NCBI RefSeq assembly: GCF_026672545.1
Contig: NZ_JAPPRJ010000002.1
Location: 819,001-883,000, forward strand
Source: Rhizobium sp. SL86
GTDB taxonomy: Bacteria; Pseudomonadota; Alphaproteobacteria; Rhizobiales; Rhizobiaceae
DNA length: 64,000 bases
Direction: 5' to 3'
Under the pieces are notes generated by a model, which was not told where the DNA came from, made no database searches, and saw only the letters and a program-made list of their open reading frames with translations. Shown here piece after piece: positions 1 through 8,393 of the stretch (position 1 is the first letter of the stretch; every line of letters begins with the position of its first letter). A program made the translations under genes and the position numbers.

Positions 1-2587
1 ACACGACTGACGCATTTGTGTTCTGCTCATGCAGGAACCGCAGGGTCGATGCGACGATCTCTTCCTGGGCACGACGATCAAGACCCGGCAGTGGCCGGTT
101 CAAGATGTAGAAGTCCGAACGGCGCACAAGCGCACGCGCCAGAGCAAGCTTGTGGCGCTGCGCAAGGGTGAGCCGGCGTCCGCCCGAACCGACGTCAAAA
201 CTCATGCCAAGCGCGATGAAGCTCTCGTACAGGCCTTGCTGGTCCATGATGCGGGCTGCGACCGGCCGGATCTTTGCCGGTGCATCGGCCACACGGTAGG
301 AGAGTTTACCGAACAGCACGTTTTCGCGCAGCGTCGCCGCGGCCATGTAACGGTGCGGATCGTAACGCTCCACCCGACCGCGGATGGCGGCGGGCAGGTT
401 CTCGTAGAACCGGTCACGGGCCGAAACGATCGTCTCCATCACGTCCGGGGTCAGCACGCCGAGACGATAGCGGGGTTCGATATAGTGCAGGCTGAGACGG
501 ATGATCGCCCGTTTCTCCTCCTCGGAAACACCCTTCTCCGTCCGCGCCTGGAGGCGCTGCAGGAACTGCTGATAGAAGATGATGTCCTCGGCCGTGATGC
601 GCTCCAGCTGCTGATAGAACGGATGGTCCGGCGGCAGTCCGGCAAAGATTTCAACCAGGTTGTCGGCAATGGTCAGTCCCATGCCGTACAGCATGTCGGA
701 CAGCTGGGTGCTGTCCAGCACATCAAAGACCTCCGGGCTTTCGGTGATGTCGGCATCGCCGTTTCCAGCACTTCGGGTTGCAGCAAAGAACAGGTTTTCG
801 CCAACCGTCGCCTCGCTATTGTAGGCTGACGGATCGAAATGCGCGACGATATGCGCGAGCCCCTCCTCCTCCAGCGTCCGGCGCAAGGCGTGGCGCATGG
901 CAACGACACGTTCGGCAAGCAGCGGGTTCTCTTCCGGATCGAGAAAGGAATGCAGCGCCAGTTCCATGACGTCTTCGGTCAATTGCACCGCGTCGAGCGC
1001 CCGCATGATCGACTGTTTCAGATCATCGTCGAAGCCGCGCAGGACGGAGGTCGAACGGCGGTCGATCCAGTCGGCATGCAGGTCGAGATCCGTATTGCCG
1101 GCAAGTTTTGCCTCGTTGATCTCCCAGCGCCGCGTCACCGCCTCGCGACCATTATAGCTCACCGTCGACGTGGGGGCGTGTTTCAACCCGTAGAGCAGAT
1201 TGTCCTTCAATGTACCGTGGAAGAAATAACTGTCAGGCGACACGTAGGAAATCCGTCGGCCGGACACCGATTCCGGCAGCTCCAGAATGTCGGCATCGCC
1301 GAGCGTGATGCGGCCTGAAACCGGCCAGACCAGCCGCCCGAAAGCCTTCGCAATGCCCTCGGCGCCGCTGCCGGCATTGTCGATAATCGCAACTGTCTCC
1401 CCGCCATCGATCCGCAGCGTCGCATTTTCAACGATCTTGACGCCACTGCCATCGATGATCGTCACATTGTGGGCGCTGAGAGGGCCATCCGGATGCGCGG
1501 GCATGATGGCATCCGGCTCGTGCAGGGTGGCATCGATCAACTGACCGGGATCGAACTGTTCGAGGAGCTGCTCGTACTTGACCTGCACATCCTGACGCGC
1601 CTGGTCCCAGTCGATCAACTCCTTCAGCGGCCCGGGAAGATCCTTGTAGGCATTGATGACGGCAACCAGCTGGCCGACGTCGAGCGAACCGCGCAGCGCG
1701 AAATAACCGCCGATCGAATAGAACAGAAAGGGCGTCAGCTGCGACAGGAAGTTGTTGACGAACTTGACGAGGAACTTCCACTGGTAGAGATCGAAACGGA
1801 TCTTGTAGATCTGCCCGAGGCGATGGGCGATGTCGGCCCGCTCGTAATTCGACGTATCGAAGGCATGGATCGTCTCGATCCCGTCGACGATCTCGCCAAC
1901 CTTGCCTGCCAGGTGGCGTGCGGTGATCTGACGCTGACGTCCGAGATCGATCAGGCGTCGGCGCATCTTCGGAATGATGCCAACCTGGATCGCCACCATC
2001 ACGGCCGCGATCATGCCCAGCCAGAAATTCTGCAGGAAGATGAAGAAGAGGGCCGCCGCCGCCTGTCCACCGAGCAAGGCGGGCTGGACGAAGGCATCCC
2101 CGGTGAAGCCGCCGAACGGCTCCACCTCGTCCTTCACCATCGTTGAAACCTCGGCGCCATGCGTTTGCTTGAGCGCACTTGGCGGAAAGCGCAGGACCCG
2201 GTCGACGAGTTCGTAACGGATGCGCCGCAGCAACCGCTCGCCCAGACGCCCCTTGTAGGTGTTGATGTAGAACTTGAAGAGACCATTGATGACGACGAGA
2301 AGCAGGAAAACCCCGCTCAGCGCCATCAGCATCGACAAACGGTCCAGTTCGATCCCCTCAAAGGAAATCGTCCAGCCGAGCAGCGGAAGGCGGAAATCGA
2401 AGGCCATAAACAACGCCGTGGCATCGGGCGTCTCAAACCCCTCCCCCTGAATCGGGCCGTTGATGATCTGCTTCGGCAGATCAAACGCCGCAAAATAGGG
2501 AATCATCGACAAGAGCACGATCGTGAGAATCCAGATCTGCTGCTTGCGGGTATGATTCCAGATGTATCGGAGAAGGTTAGGTTCCAT
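1..2587 (-). CDS. ABC exporter-like protein with degenerate ATPase domain (partial, C-terminus off left edge)
   Basis: The frame is open for 862 codons from an ATG at 2587 to the window edge, so the C-terminus is missing. The first ~330 residues look like an ABC exporter membrane domain, with hydrophobic stretches near 17-33, 86-106 and 160-200. An ATPase-like domain starts near 370. Its Walker A region (403-410, DNAGSGAE) has Ala where the catalytic Lys should be. The signature-like GSGGRR is at 800-805, and the Walker B site reads ILNRP (828-832), lacking the Asp and Glu. About 390 residues separate Walker A from the signature, where ~100 is usual. That stretch holds three Q-loop-like segments, near 449-470, 581-605 and 742-763. 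ATP hydrolysis is therefore unlikely in this domain. Similar long rhizobial proteins are annotated as ABC transporters, some with a C-terminal cyclic-nucleotide-binding domain, but that part lies outside the window. No clear Shine-Dalgarno precedes the ATG; in-frame CTG and TTG codons sit just upstream. Confidence 0.75.
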   Translation of the reverse strand, partial: MEPNLLRYIWNHTRKQQIWILTIVLLSMIPYFAAFDLPKQIINGPIQGEGFETPDATALFMAFDFRLPLLGWTISFEGIELDRLSMLMALSGVFLLLVVINGLFKFYINTYKGRLGERLLRRIRYELVDRVLRFPPSALKQTHGAEVSTMVKDEVEPFGGFTGDAFVQPALLGGQAAAALFFIFLQNFWLGMIAAVMVAIQVGIIPKMRRRLIDLGRQRQITARHLAGKVGEIVDGIETIHAFDTSNYERADIAHRLGQIYKIRFDLYQWKFLVKFVNNFLSQLTPFLFYSIGGYFALRGSLDVGQLVAVINAYKDLPGPLKELIDWDQARQDVQVKYEQLLEQFDPGQLIDATLHEPDAIMPAHPDGPLSAHNVTIIDGSGVKIVENATLRIDGGETVAIIDNAGSGAEGIAKAFGRLVWPVSGRITLGDADILELPESVSGRRISYVSPDSYFFHGTLKDNLLYGLKHAPTSTVSYNGREAVTRRWEINEAKLAGNTDLDLHADWIDRRSTSVLRGFDDDLKQSIMRALDAVQLTEDVMELALHSFLDPEENPLLAERVVAMRHALRRTLEEEGLAHIVAHFDPSAYNSEATVGENLFFAATRSAGNGDADITESPEVFDVLDSTQLSDMLYGMGLTIADNLVEIFAGLPPDHPFYQQLERITAEDIIFYQQFLQRLQARTEKGVSEEEKRAIIRLSLHYIEPRYRLGVLTPDVMETIVSARDRFYENLPAAIRGRVERYDPHRYMAAATLRENVLFGKLSYRVADAPAKIRPVAARIMDQQGLYESFIALGMSFDVGSGGRRLTLAQRHKLALARALVRRSDFYILNRPLPGLDRRAQEEIVASTLRFLHEQNTNASVV

Positions 2588-3026
2588 CAGCAATCAGTCA
2601 TCAGCGTTCCGCGAGGCCGCGGCAGACCCGCTGGGGAGGGCCGAGGTTCAGCGTGGAACGATATACGAAATCGGTGGTGCGTCGCAAACAAACCCAGGGA
2701 TGCTGTGCGGCACCCGACATCAAAGTTTCAGGTGGTGTGTCACAAGTGCTTCATATTCAAGATGTCACCGGCGGATCGGCACCATCCCAGCGAAGGGGGA
2801 TCGGCGAGATAGCGATTTCATCCCCACTTGCCAAGACCTGTTCGGACTGACGAGCGGATGGCGGATCGACGCGCAATGCATGATCAAAAAATGCGCATGC
2901 AATAAAAGTAAACATTTCCCGTTGACAGGCGACGCGTGGCTGGCTCTATTTGTATAGTCATAAGCGACCAGGAAATGGTCGATCACGGGAACAGCTGCGG
3001 GCAGATCGAAGGAACGGGAGTCCACA
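2588..3026. other. Divergent intergenic region
   Basis: This spacer separates the left-edge ABC-like gene (-) from the importer operon (+). I see no coding ORF with GC3 bias. It holds a plausible plus-strand promoter at 2922-2951, an overlapping GntR-like half-site at 2952-2959, and a clear Shine-Dalgarno (gggag) before 3027. Confidence 0.5.
2922..2959 (+). promoter_or_regulatory. Candidate sigma-70 promoter with HutC-type operator
   Basis: A perfect -35 (TTGACA, 2922-2927) is followed 17-18 bases later by a weak -10 (tctatt/ctattt). Immediately downstream, GTATAGTC (2952-2959) matches the HutC-subfamily consensus GTMTAKAC at 7 of 8 positions. The operon it would drive encodes a HutC/UTRA-type regulator at 6047-6832, so autoregulation is plausible. 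This is inference from motif and position only. Confidence 0.4.
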
Positions 3027-3854
3027 ATGATGCACAAAAGACATTTCCTCAAGGCAGCGCTTGGCGCCGCCATGCTGTTGGGTGCCACGCTTTCCGCCCA
3101 TGCGGAAGACGTTTTTGCCAAGGCCAAGGCGGCAGGCGTTCTGAAGGTCGGCACGGAAACCGCCTTCGCGCCTTTCGACTTCATCGACGCCGGCACGCAT
3201 TCCGGCCTCAATGTCGATCTCTTCGCCGAAGTCGGCAAGGAGCTTGGCGTTAAGATCGAATGGGTCACGCTGCCGTGGGAAGGTGTGCTTCCGGGTCTCG
3301 AAGCCGGCAAGTTCGACGTGGTCGCCGGCCCGGCCACCATCACCAAGGCGCGCATGGAACGTTATCGTTTCTCCGCCCCGATCGCCGAAGCCACCGTTGC
3401 GATCCTCAAGAAGGCCGGCGCTCCGATCAGCAAACCGGAAGACATTGCCGGCAAGGCGGTCGGCGTCGGCAAGGCAACCGCCCAGCTGGCGCAGCTGACG
3501 GAATATTCGGCAACGCTTCCGACCAAGGTCGATATCCGTGAATATCCGGCCTTCAACGACGCCTATGCCGACATGGCCGCCGGCCGCATCGTCGCCGTCG
3601 CCAATTCACTGCCGAACATCGCCTTTGTCGCCAAGCAGCGCGCCGGCATGTTCGAAGTGGTCCAGCCGCCCTTCGGCAAAAAGACCTATTTCGGTTATGT
3701 CGGCCGCAAGGACGCCGATTACGCCTCGCTGATGGATGCGATCGATGCCGCGCTCATCAAGATGAAGGGCGACGGTCGCATGGCCAAGCTGCAGGAAAAG
3801 TGGTTCGGCACGAAGTTCGACACGCCGGACGCCGTCAAGGAACCGGCGATCTGA
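3027..3854 (+). CDS. Polar amino-acid-type ABC transporter, periplasmic substrate-binding protein
   Basis: This 275-residue protein is a family 3 (PAAT) solute-binding protein. It delivers its ligand in the periplasm to the permease pair encoded downstream. A signal peptide is clear: basic start, hydrophobic core and a cut after AHA (~26). The mature protein opens with the family pattern LKVGTETAFAPFDF, and later has FDVVAGPATITKARMERY, the usual site of the ligand-carboxylate-binding residues. Length is typical (250-280). A ggag ribosome-binding site precedes the start. A strong hairpin follows the stop codon and separates it from the permease genes. The ligand is probably an amino acid or modified amino acid, given the transporter class and the linked monooxygenase. 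Confidence 0.9.
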   Translation: MMHKRHFLKAALGAAMLLGATLSAHAEDVFAKAKAAGVLKVGTETAFAPFDFIDAGTHSGLNVDLFAEVGKELGVKIEWVTLPWEGVLPGLEAGKFDVVAGPATITKARMERYRFSAPIAEATVAILKKAGAPISKPEDIAGKAVGVGKATAQLAQLTEYSATLPTKVDIREYPAFNDAYADMAAGRIVAVANSLPNIAFVAKQRAGMFEVVQPPFGKKTYFGYVGRKDADYASLMDAIDAALIKMKGDGRMAKLQEKWFGTKFDTPDAVKEPAI

Positions 3855-3863
3855 CCCCGCATG

Positions 3864-3890
3864 TCAGGCCGGCCCTCTTGGCCGGCCTGA
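3864..3890 (+). terminator. Intra-operon hairpin after the binding-protein gene
   Basis: An 11-bp perfect inverted repeat (TCAGGCCGGCC, 3864-3874, with its complement at 3880-3890) closes a 5-base loop ten bases after the stop codon. There is no T-run. This is typical of a partial terminator or RNA-stabilising stem that gives the binding protein more transcript than its permeases. Confidence 0.6.
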
Positions 3891-3947
3891 TCCCGCCGCC
3901 CGGCCGAACTTCGATGTCCGGTCACCTTCGCTGCGACGGATCACTCC

Positions 3948-4589
3948 ATGTCGTTCAAGCTTTTCTCCCTGCTGGTTCAGGCATCGGTCTGGACGATCGG
4001 CATCAGCGCCATCTCGATCGCGCTGGGTTTCCTGATCGCCATCGGCCTGTCGGCCGCGCTTTTGTCCCGCAAGCCTCTCTACCGGAAGCCGGCGGAATTT
4101 TTCATCAGCTTCTTCCGCGGCGTGCCGCTGCTGGTGCAACTGCTGCTCATCTATAATCTTCTGCCGTTCATCGGCCTCAACGTGCCAAGCATCGTCGCGG
4201 CCATCGTCGGTATGTCGCTCTGCACCGCCGCCTATCAGGCTGAAAACCTGCGCGGCGGTTTCGAAAGCGTGCCGAAGGGGCTGACTGAGGCCGCCGACAT
4301 GGTGGGCTTCTCCCCGCGGCAGGTCTTCCTGCGGATCAAGGTGCCGATCGCGCTGCGCCTGACTTTCCCGGCGCTGGTTAATGAGGCGATCATGATCCTG
4401 AAATCCTCTTCGCTTGTCTCGGTGGTGGGCATCGTCGAGATCACCCGCATGGCGCAGGACCTCGCCTCCTCCACCTATATGCCGATCGAAATCTTCTCCT
4501 CGGCGGCGCTCATCTATCTCGTCATCTGCTGGGCCGTCGCCCTCGCCGGACGGTATGGCGAACGTTCCCTGCCGGGGGTTGCCAAATGA
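3948..4589 (+). CDS. Polar amino-acid ABC transporter permease (HisM/GlnP type), first subunit
   Basis: This 213-residue inner-membrane protein has about five hydrophobic segments and the PAAT permease coupling (EAA) loop, read as AENLRGGFESVPKGLTEAADMVG near residues 97-119. That loop docks on the ATPase encoded at 5251. Length is normal for the family. Its stop codon overlaps the ATG of the next permease (ATGA), which indicates translational coupling. It would form a heterodimer with the next gene product. Confidence 0.9.
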   Translation: MSFKLFSLLVQASVWTIGISAISIALGFLIAIGLSAALLSRKPLYRKPAEFFISFFRGVPLLVQLLLIYNLLPFIGLNVPSIVAAIVGMSLCTAAYQAENLRGGFESVPKGLTEAADMVGFSPRQVFLRIKVPIALRLTFPALVNEAIMILKSSSLVSVVGIVEITRMAQDLASSTYMPIEIFSSAALIYLVICWAVALAGRYGERSLPGVAK

Positions 4590-5254
4590 TCTTCGATCCG
4601 AACGTCATCCTCAAACACCTGCCGGAGATCATCAGCGGGACCGGCGTGACGCTGGCGCTCTGGCTCGCCGGCATGGCGCTCGGCATCCTCATCGGTTTCC
4701 TCGTGGCCACCCTGCGCCGTTATGGCGGCCGGTTGATCGACCTGCCGCTTGGCCTTGCCGTGGAAGTGCTGCGCGGCACGCCGTTCCTGATCCAGATTTT
4801 TCTCGTCTATTACGGCGGCCCCTTCATCGGCATCTCGCTCGATCCGATCCCCTGCGGCCTGCTCGGGCTCAGCATCTATGCGGCGGCCTATTATTCGGAA
4901 ATCTTCCGCGCCGGTTATGCCTCCGTGCCACACGGCCATGTGGAGGCGGGCGAGTGCCTCGGCCTCACGCAATTCCAGATCATCCGCCGCATCCTTTTGC
5001 CGGAAATGGCGCTGATCGTGTTGCCGCCCTCCGTCAACCTCGCGGTGATCCTCCTAAAGGAATCGGCCGTGCTGTCGATCATCACCGTGCCGGAACTGAC
5101 AACCACGGTCAGCGCCATCGGGTCGCAGGAATATGCCTTCCTGGAAGCGATCTTCCTGCTCGCCATCATCTACTGGGTGATCGTCGAGTGCGCCGCCCGT
5201 CTCGGACGCCTCGCCGAAACCCGTCTCTCCACCTTCAGGTTTGCCGCATCATGA
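4586..5254 (+). CDS. Polar amino-acid ABC transporter permease, second subunit
   Basis: This 222-residue inner-membrane protein is a paralogue of the preceding permease. The family motif LRGTPFLIQIFLVYYGGP occurs near residue 59, and the EAA loop (SEIFRAGYASVPHGHVEAGE) near 105. It overlaps its neighbours by 4 bases on each side, so permeases and ATPase form one translationally coupled block. Confidence 0.9.
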   Translation: MIFDPNVILKHLPEIISGTGVTLALWLAGMALGILIGFLVATLRRYGGRLIDLPLGLAVEVLRGTPFLIQIFLVYYGGPFIGISLDPIPCGLLGLSIYAAAYYSEIFRAGYASVPHGHVEAGECLGLTQFQIIRRILLPEMALIVLPPSVNLAVILLKESAVLSIITVPELTTTVSAIGSQEYAFLEAIFLLAIIYWVIVECAARLGRLAETRLSTFRFAAS

Positions 5255-6042
5255 CGCTTCCCGCCATTTCCGTTCGCAGCCTCGTCAAACGTTTCGGCAC
5301 ATCCACCGTCCTGCAGGAGATCGATCTCGATGTGCCGGAAGGCAAGGTCTCCTGCCTCATCGGCCCCTCCGGCTCCGGCAAGAGCACGCTTTTGCGCTGC
5401 CTCGCTTTCCTGGAAGAGGCCAGCGAGGGCATGATCACCGTCAATGGCGAAGCACTGGGCTTCTTCGAAAACTCCAAAGGCGAGCGCGAAAGGCTGCCAG
5501 CCGCGCAGATCCGCGCGGTTCGTTCGCAGATCGGCATGGTGTTTCAGCAGTTCAATCTCTGGCCGCACATGACGGCACTCGGCAATGTCTCCGAAGCGCT
5601 GAAAACCGTGCACAAGGTGCCGAAGGCGGAAGCCGAAGAGCGGGCCATGGTGCAACTGACCAAGGTCGGCCTTGCCAACCGCGCCGGGCATTACCCCTCG
5701 CAATTGTCCGGCGGCCAGCAGCAGCGGGTTGCCATTGCCCGGGCGCTGGCACTTTCGCCAAAAATCATGCTGTTCGACGAGCCGACCTCGGCGCTCGACC
5801 CGGAACTCACCGGTGAAGTGCTGAACGTCATGCGCGAACTTGCCGCCGAGGGCATGACCATGGTCGTCGTCAGTCACGAGATCGGTTTCGCCGCGACCGT
5901 CGGCCACCAGATCAGCTTCCTCGACCAGGGCCGCTTGCTCTTCACCGGTCCGCCGTCGGAAATCTTTGCCAAGCCGCGCCATCCGCGTCTCGAACAGTTC
6001 CTCGATACCTATCTGGATCGAGGCGCCTCCATGCTGGCCTGA
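5251..6042 (+). CDS. Polar amino-acid ABC transporter ATP-binding protein
   Basis: This 263-residue ATPase energises the importer. I chose the ATG at 5251, which overlaps the previous stop codon (ATGA), over a longer in-frame extension that only shadows the permease gene. Walker A is GPSGSGKST at 38-46, the Q-loop lies in MVFQQFNLWPH, the signature LSGGQQQR is near 152-159, Walker B (IMLFDEP) near 172-178, and the H-loop in VSHE. All catalytic residues are present. It resembles GlnQ/HisP in length and motifs. Confidence 0.93.
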   Translation: MTLPAISVRSLVKRFGTSTVLQEIDLDVPEGKVSCLIGPSGSGKSTLLRCLAFLEEASEGMITVNGEALGFFENSKGERERLPAAQIRAVRSQIGMVFQQFNLWPHMTALGNVSEALKTVHKVPKAEAEERAMVQLTKVGLANRAGHYPSQLSGGQQQRVAIARALALSPKIMLFDEPTSALDPELTGEVLNVMRELAAEGMTMVVVSHEIGFAATVGHQISFLDQGRLLFTGPPSEIFAKPRHPRLEQFLDTYLDRGASMLA

Positions 6043-6046
6043 AAGC

Positions 6047-6832
6047 ATGGACAGCACGCCGCAGATCCCGGTCCCCCGTCATTCCGCCAGCGGTTCGGCC
6101 GCGCCGGTGTCGCTGCATCGGCGTATCCTGCAGGATATCGAGGGCAATATTCTCTCCGGGCGCTGGCCGGCGGGTCATCGCATTCCCTCCGAACAGGCGC
6201 TGACCGAAACCTATGGCTGCTCGCGCATGACGGTCAACAAGGTGCTGACGGAGCTTGCGCGCGCTGGCCTGCTGCTGCGCCGGCGCAAGACCGGCAGCGT
6301 GGTGATGCCGCAGGAATCCCACAGCGCGATCCTCGAAATCTACGATATCGGCGACGAGGTGCGCGCCCAGAACCTTTCTTATCGCCACCGGGTGATCGAA
6401 CGAAGGCTGCGTGCGCCGACCAAGGCCGAGCGGCAGCTGGTCAGCCTTGCACCGCGCAGCACGGTTCTGGCGCTTACCGTGCTGCATCTCGGCGATGAGG
6501 CTCCCTTCTGCCTGGAAGAGCGGATCATCAATCTCTCCGTCGCGCCACAGGCGAAAGAGCAGAGCTTCGAGGAGCTTGCGCCCGGCCGCTGGCTGGTGAT
6601 CCATGTGCCATGGAATGCGGCGGAACATCATATTTCCGCGGATGCGGCCTCCGAAAGGCAGGCGGAACTTCTGGGAATGGCGCCCGGCGCGCCGATCCTG
6701 GTGGTAGAGCGCCAGACCTGGCGACTGGAGGAGACGGTGACCCGTGTCCATCTGAGCTATCCGGGCCGAAGCCACGCTCTCACGGCCCGCTTCAAGCCGC
6801 TCCATCCCCTGAATTCAAGACCATCGCCCTGA
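6047..6832 (+). CDS. GntR-family (HutC subfamily) transcriptional regulator with UTRA domain
   Basis: This 261-residue protein has an N-terminal winged helix (about residues 20-88), with the GntR recognition region SEQALTETYGCSRMTVNKVL followed by the wing GLLLRRRKTGSV. The C-terminal ~150 residues fit the UTRA ligand-binding fold of the HutC subfamily. The ATG at 6047 lies 4 bases after the ATPase stop codon, so it is part of the importer operon. HutC-type regulators usually act as ligand-released repressors, and the ligand may be the imported compound or its product. A 7/8 match to the HutC consensus half-site lies in the operon promoter at 2952-2959. Confidence 0.88.
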   Translation: MDSTPQIPVPRHSASGSAAPVSLHRRILQDIEGNILSGRWPAGHRIPSEQALTETYGCSRMTVNKVLTELARAGLLLRRRKTGSVVMPQESHSAILEIYDIGDEVRAQNLSYRHRVIERRLRAPTKAERQLVSLAPRSTVLALTVLHLGDEAPFCLEERIINLSVAPQAKEQSFEELAPGRWLVIHVPWNAAEHHISADAASERQAELLGMAPGAPILVVERQTWRLEETVTRVHLSYPGRSHALTARFKPLHPLNSRPSP

Positions 6833-6844
6833 AAGGAAGCCGCC

Positions 6845-8194
6845 ATGGCGCGCCCCGACAAGCTCAAGCTTGGCACCTTCGTTTATACCTTCGGCTTTAA
6901 CCCGGCCGCCTGGCGCCATCCGGATGTGGACGTTCACGGCGCCAACAGGATCGACCACCTGCTGAACGTGGCGAAGATCTCCGAGGCGGCGAAATTCGAC
7001 TTCATGTTCCTGGCCGATTCACCGGCGGCCGCTATCGGCGACCCGGAAGCCCTGTCGCGTTCGCCGACCAAGATGAACCGCTTCGAGCCGCTATCGCTGA
7101 TATCGGCACTGTCCGTGCTGACCGAAAAGATCGGTTTTGTCGCCACCGCCTCGACCAGTTTCTACGAACCGTTCAACATCGCCCGCATCTTTGCCTCCAT
7201 CGATCACCTGAGCGGCGGCCGCGCCTGCTGGAACGTCGTGACCTCGGATCATGACGAAACGGGCTACAACTACAATTTTGATGGGCTGCCGCCGCACAGT
7301 TGGCGTTACGAACGCGGCGCGGAATTTGTCGATGTCGTCTTCGGCCTTTGGGACAGTTTCGAACCGGATGCGCTGGTGCTCGATAAGGCCTCCGGTCTCT
7401 ATTACGACAAGGACAAGCTGCACACGCTGAACCACAAGGGCAAACATTTTCAGGTGCGCGGGCCGCTGAATATCGCGGCCTCGCCCCAAGGGCGCCCGGT
7501 GATCGCCCAGGCCGGGGGATCGGAACCCGGCATGGAACTTGCCGCCCGCACGGCAGAAATCGTCTTCAGCCTTGCCTCAAACCTGGAGCGCAACAAGGCG
7601 TTTGCCGAAAACGTCAAGGGCCGCATGGCCAAATATGGTCGGCAGACAAGCGACCTGAAGATGATGCCCGGCGTCGTCATCAATGTCGGGCAAACGAAAG
7701 CGGAAGCCCAGGCGAAGGTGGATTTCCTGATCGATAATCTCCACCCGGATGTCGGCCGCTGGATGCTCGGCGAATTCCTGGAGACCGATCTCTCGGGTGC
7801 CGCACTCGATGAACCCTTCCCGATGGAACGGCTTCCCGCCGAACCGAAGGGCTCGAAGGCGCTCTTCGTGGAACTGACCGATTACATCCGGAAAGGCCAC
7901 ACGCTCGGTCACCTGATCCGCCATTACGCGGAAAAGAGCACCGGCAACGGCATCACCGGCACCCCGACGGAAATCGCCGATTTCATGGAGGAATGGTTCG
8001 AGGCGGGCGCTGCCGATGGCTTTATCCTGATGTGCCCGACGCTGCCGGCGAGCCTCACCGATTTCGTCGAGCTTGTCCTGCCGGAACTGCGCCGCCGCGG
8101 CCTCTTCCGCGACGACTACGAAGGCTCCACCTTGCGCGAGAACCTCGGCCTGTCGCTGCCGGTCAACCGTTACGTGGCAGCGCGCAAGGGGTGA
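6845..8194 (+). CDS. FMN-dependent monooxygenase, NtaA/SnaA/DszA (bacterial luciferase) family
   Basis: This 449-residue enzyme has the start typical of this branch (LGTFVYTFGFNPAAWRHPD) and the conserved internal patterns GGRACWNVVTS and AQAGGSEPG. Members use reduced FMN supplied by a separate reductase to oxygenate C-N or C-S bonds, as in nitrilotriacetate, pristinamycin II or S-substituted cysteine metabolism. No flavin reductase gene is next to it. It follows the GntR gene by 12 bases, with a gaaagga ribosome-binding site. In Bacillus subtilis, relatives (YxeK, YtnJ) sit with amino-acid ABC transporters in S-(2-succino)cysteine or S-alkylcysteine salvage, so a modified amino acid is a reasonable guess here. 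Confidence 0.88.
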   Translation: MARPDKLKLGTFVYTFGFNPAAWRHPDVDVHGANRIDHLLNVAKISEAAKFDFMFLADSPAAAIGDPEALSRSPTKMNRFEPLSLISALSVLTEKIGFVATASTSFYEPFNIARIFASIDHLSGGRACWNVVTSDHDETGYNYNFDGLPPHSWRYERGAEFVDVVFGLWDSFEPDALVLDKASGLYYDKDKLHTLNHKGKHFQVRGPLNIAASPQGRPVIAQAGGSEPGMELAARTAEIVFSLASNLERNKAFAENVKGRMAKYGRQTSDLKMMPGVVINVGQTKAEAQAKVDFLIDNLHPDVGRWMLGEFLETDLSGAALDEPFPMERLPAEPKGSKALFVELTDYIRKGHTLGHLIRHYAEKSTGNGITGTPTEIADFMEEWFEAGAADGFILMCPTLPASLTDFVELVLPELRRRGLFRDDYEGSTLRENLGLSLPVNRYVAARKG

Positions 8195-8261
8195 GTAATC
8201 CGGTCCCTGCCCACTGAGCAAAAAAGGCAGTGATGATGGGGCGGGACCGCGCGTCATGCTC

Positions 8262-8371
8262 CGTCTCCCCGCCTGCGGGGAGAAGATGGCGGCAGCCGGT
8301 TGAGGGGCCAATCGCCAACCTCTTCGGAGACTTAGCCCCTCACCCAACCCTCTCCCCGCAAGCGGGGCGAG
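8262..8371. repeat. RIME-like palindromic intergenic repeat element
   Basis: Three nested inverted repeats lie between two unrelated genes: CTCCCCGC/GCGGGGAG (8265-8272 and 8275-8282), TGAGGGGC/GCCCCTCA (8301-8308 and 8335-8342) and CCCCGC/GCGGGG (8354-8359 and 8362-8367). The arrangement and wording match the mosaic palindromic elements common between genes in Rhizobiaceae genomes. It lies at a convergent gene boundary and could form a bidirectional transcript end. I see only this copy in the window. Confidence 0.75.
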
Positions 8372-8393
8372 GGAGAGAGCGACTGCCTGAGGA

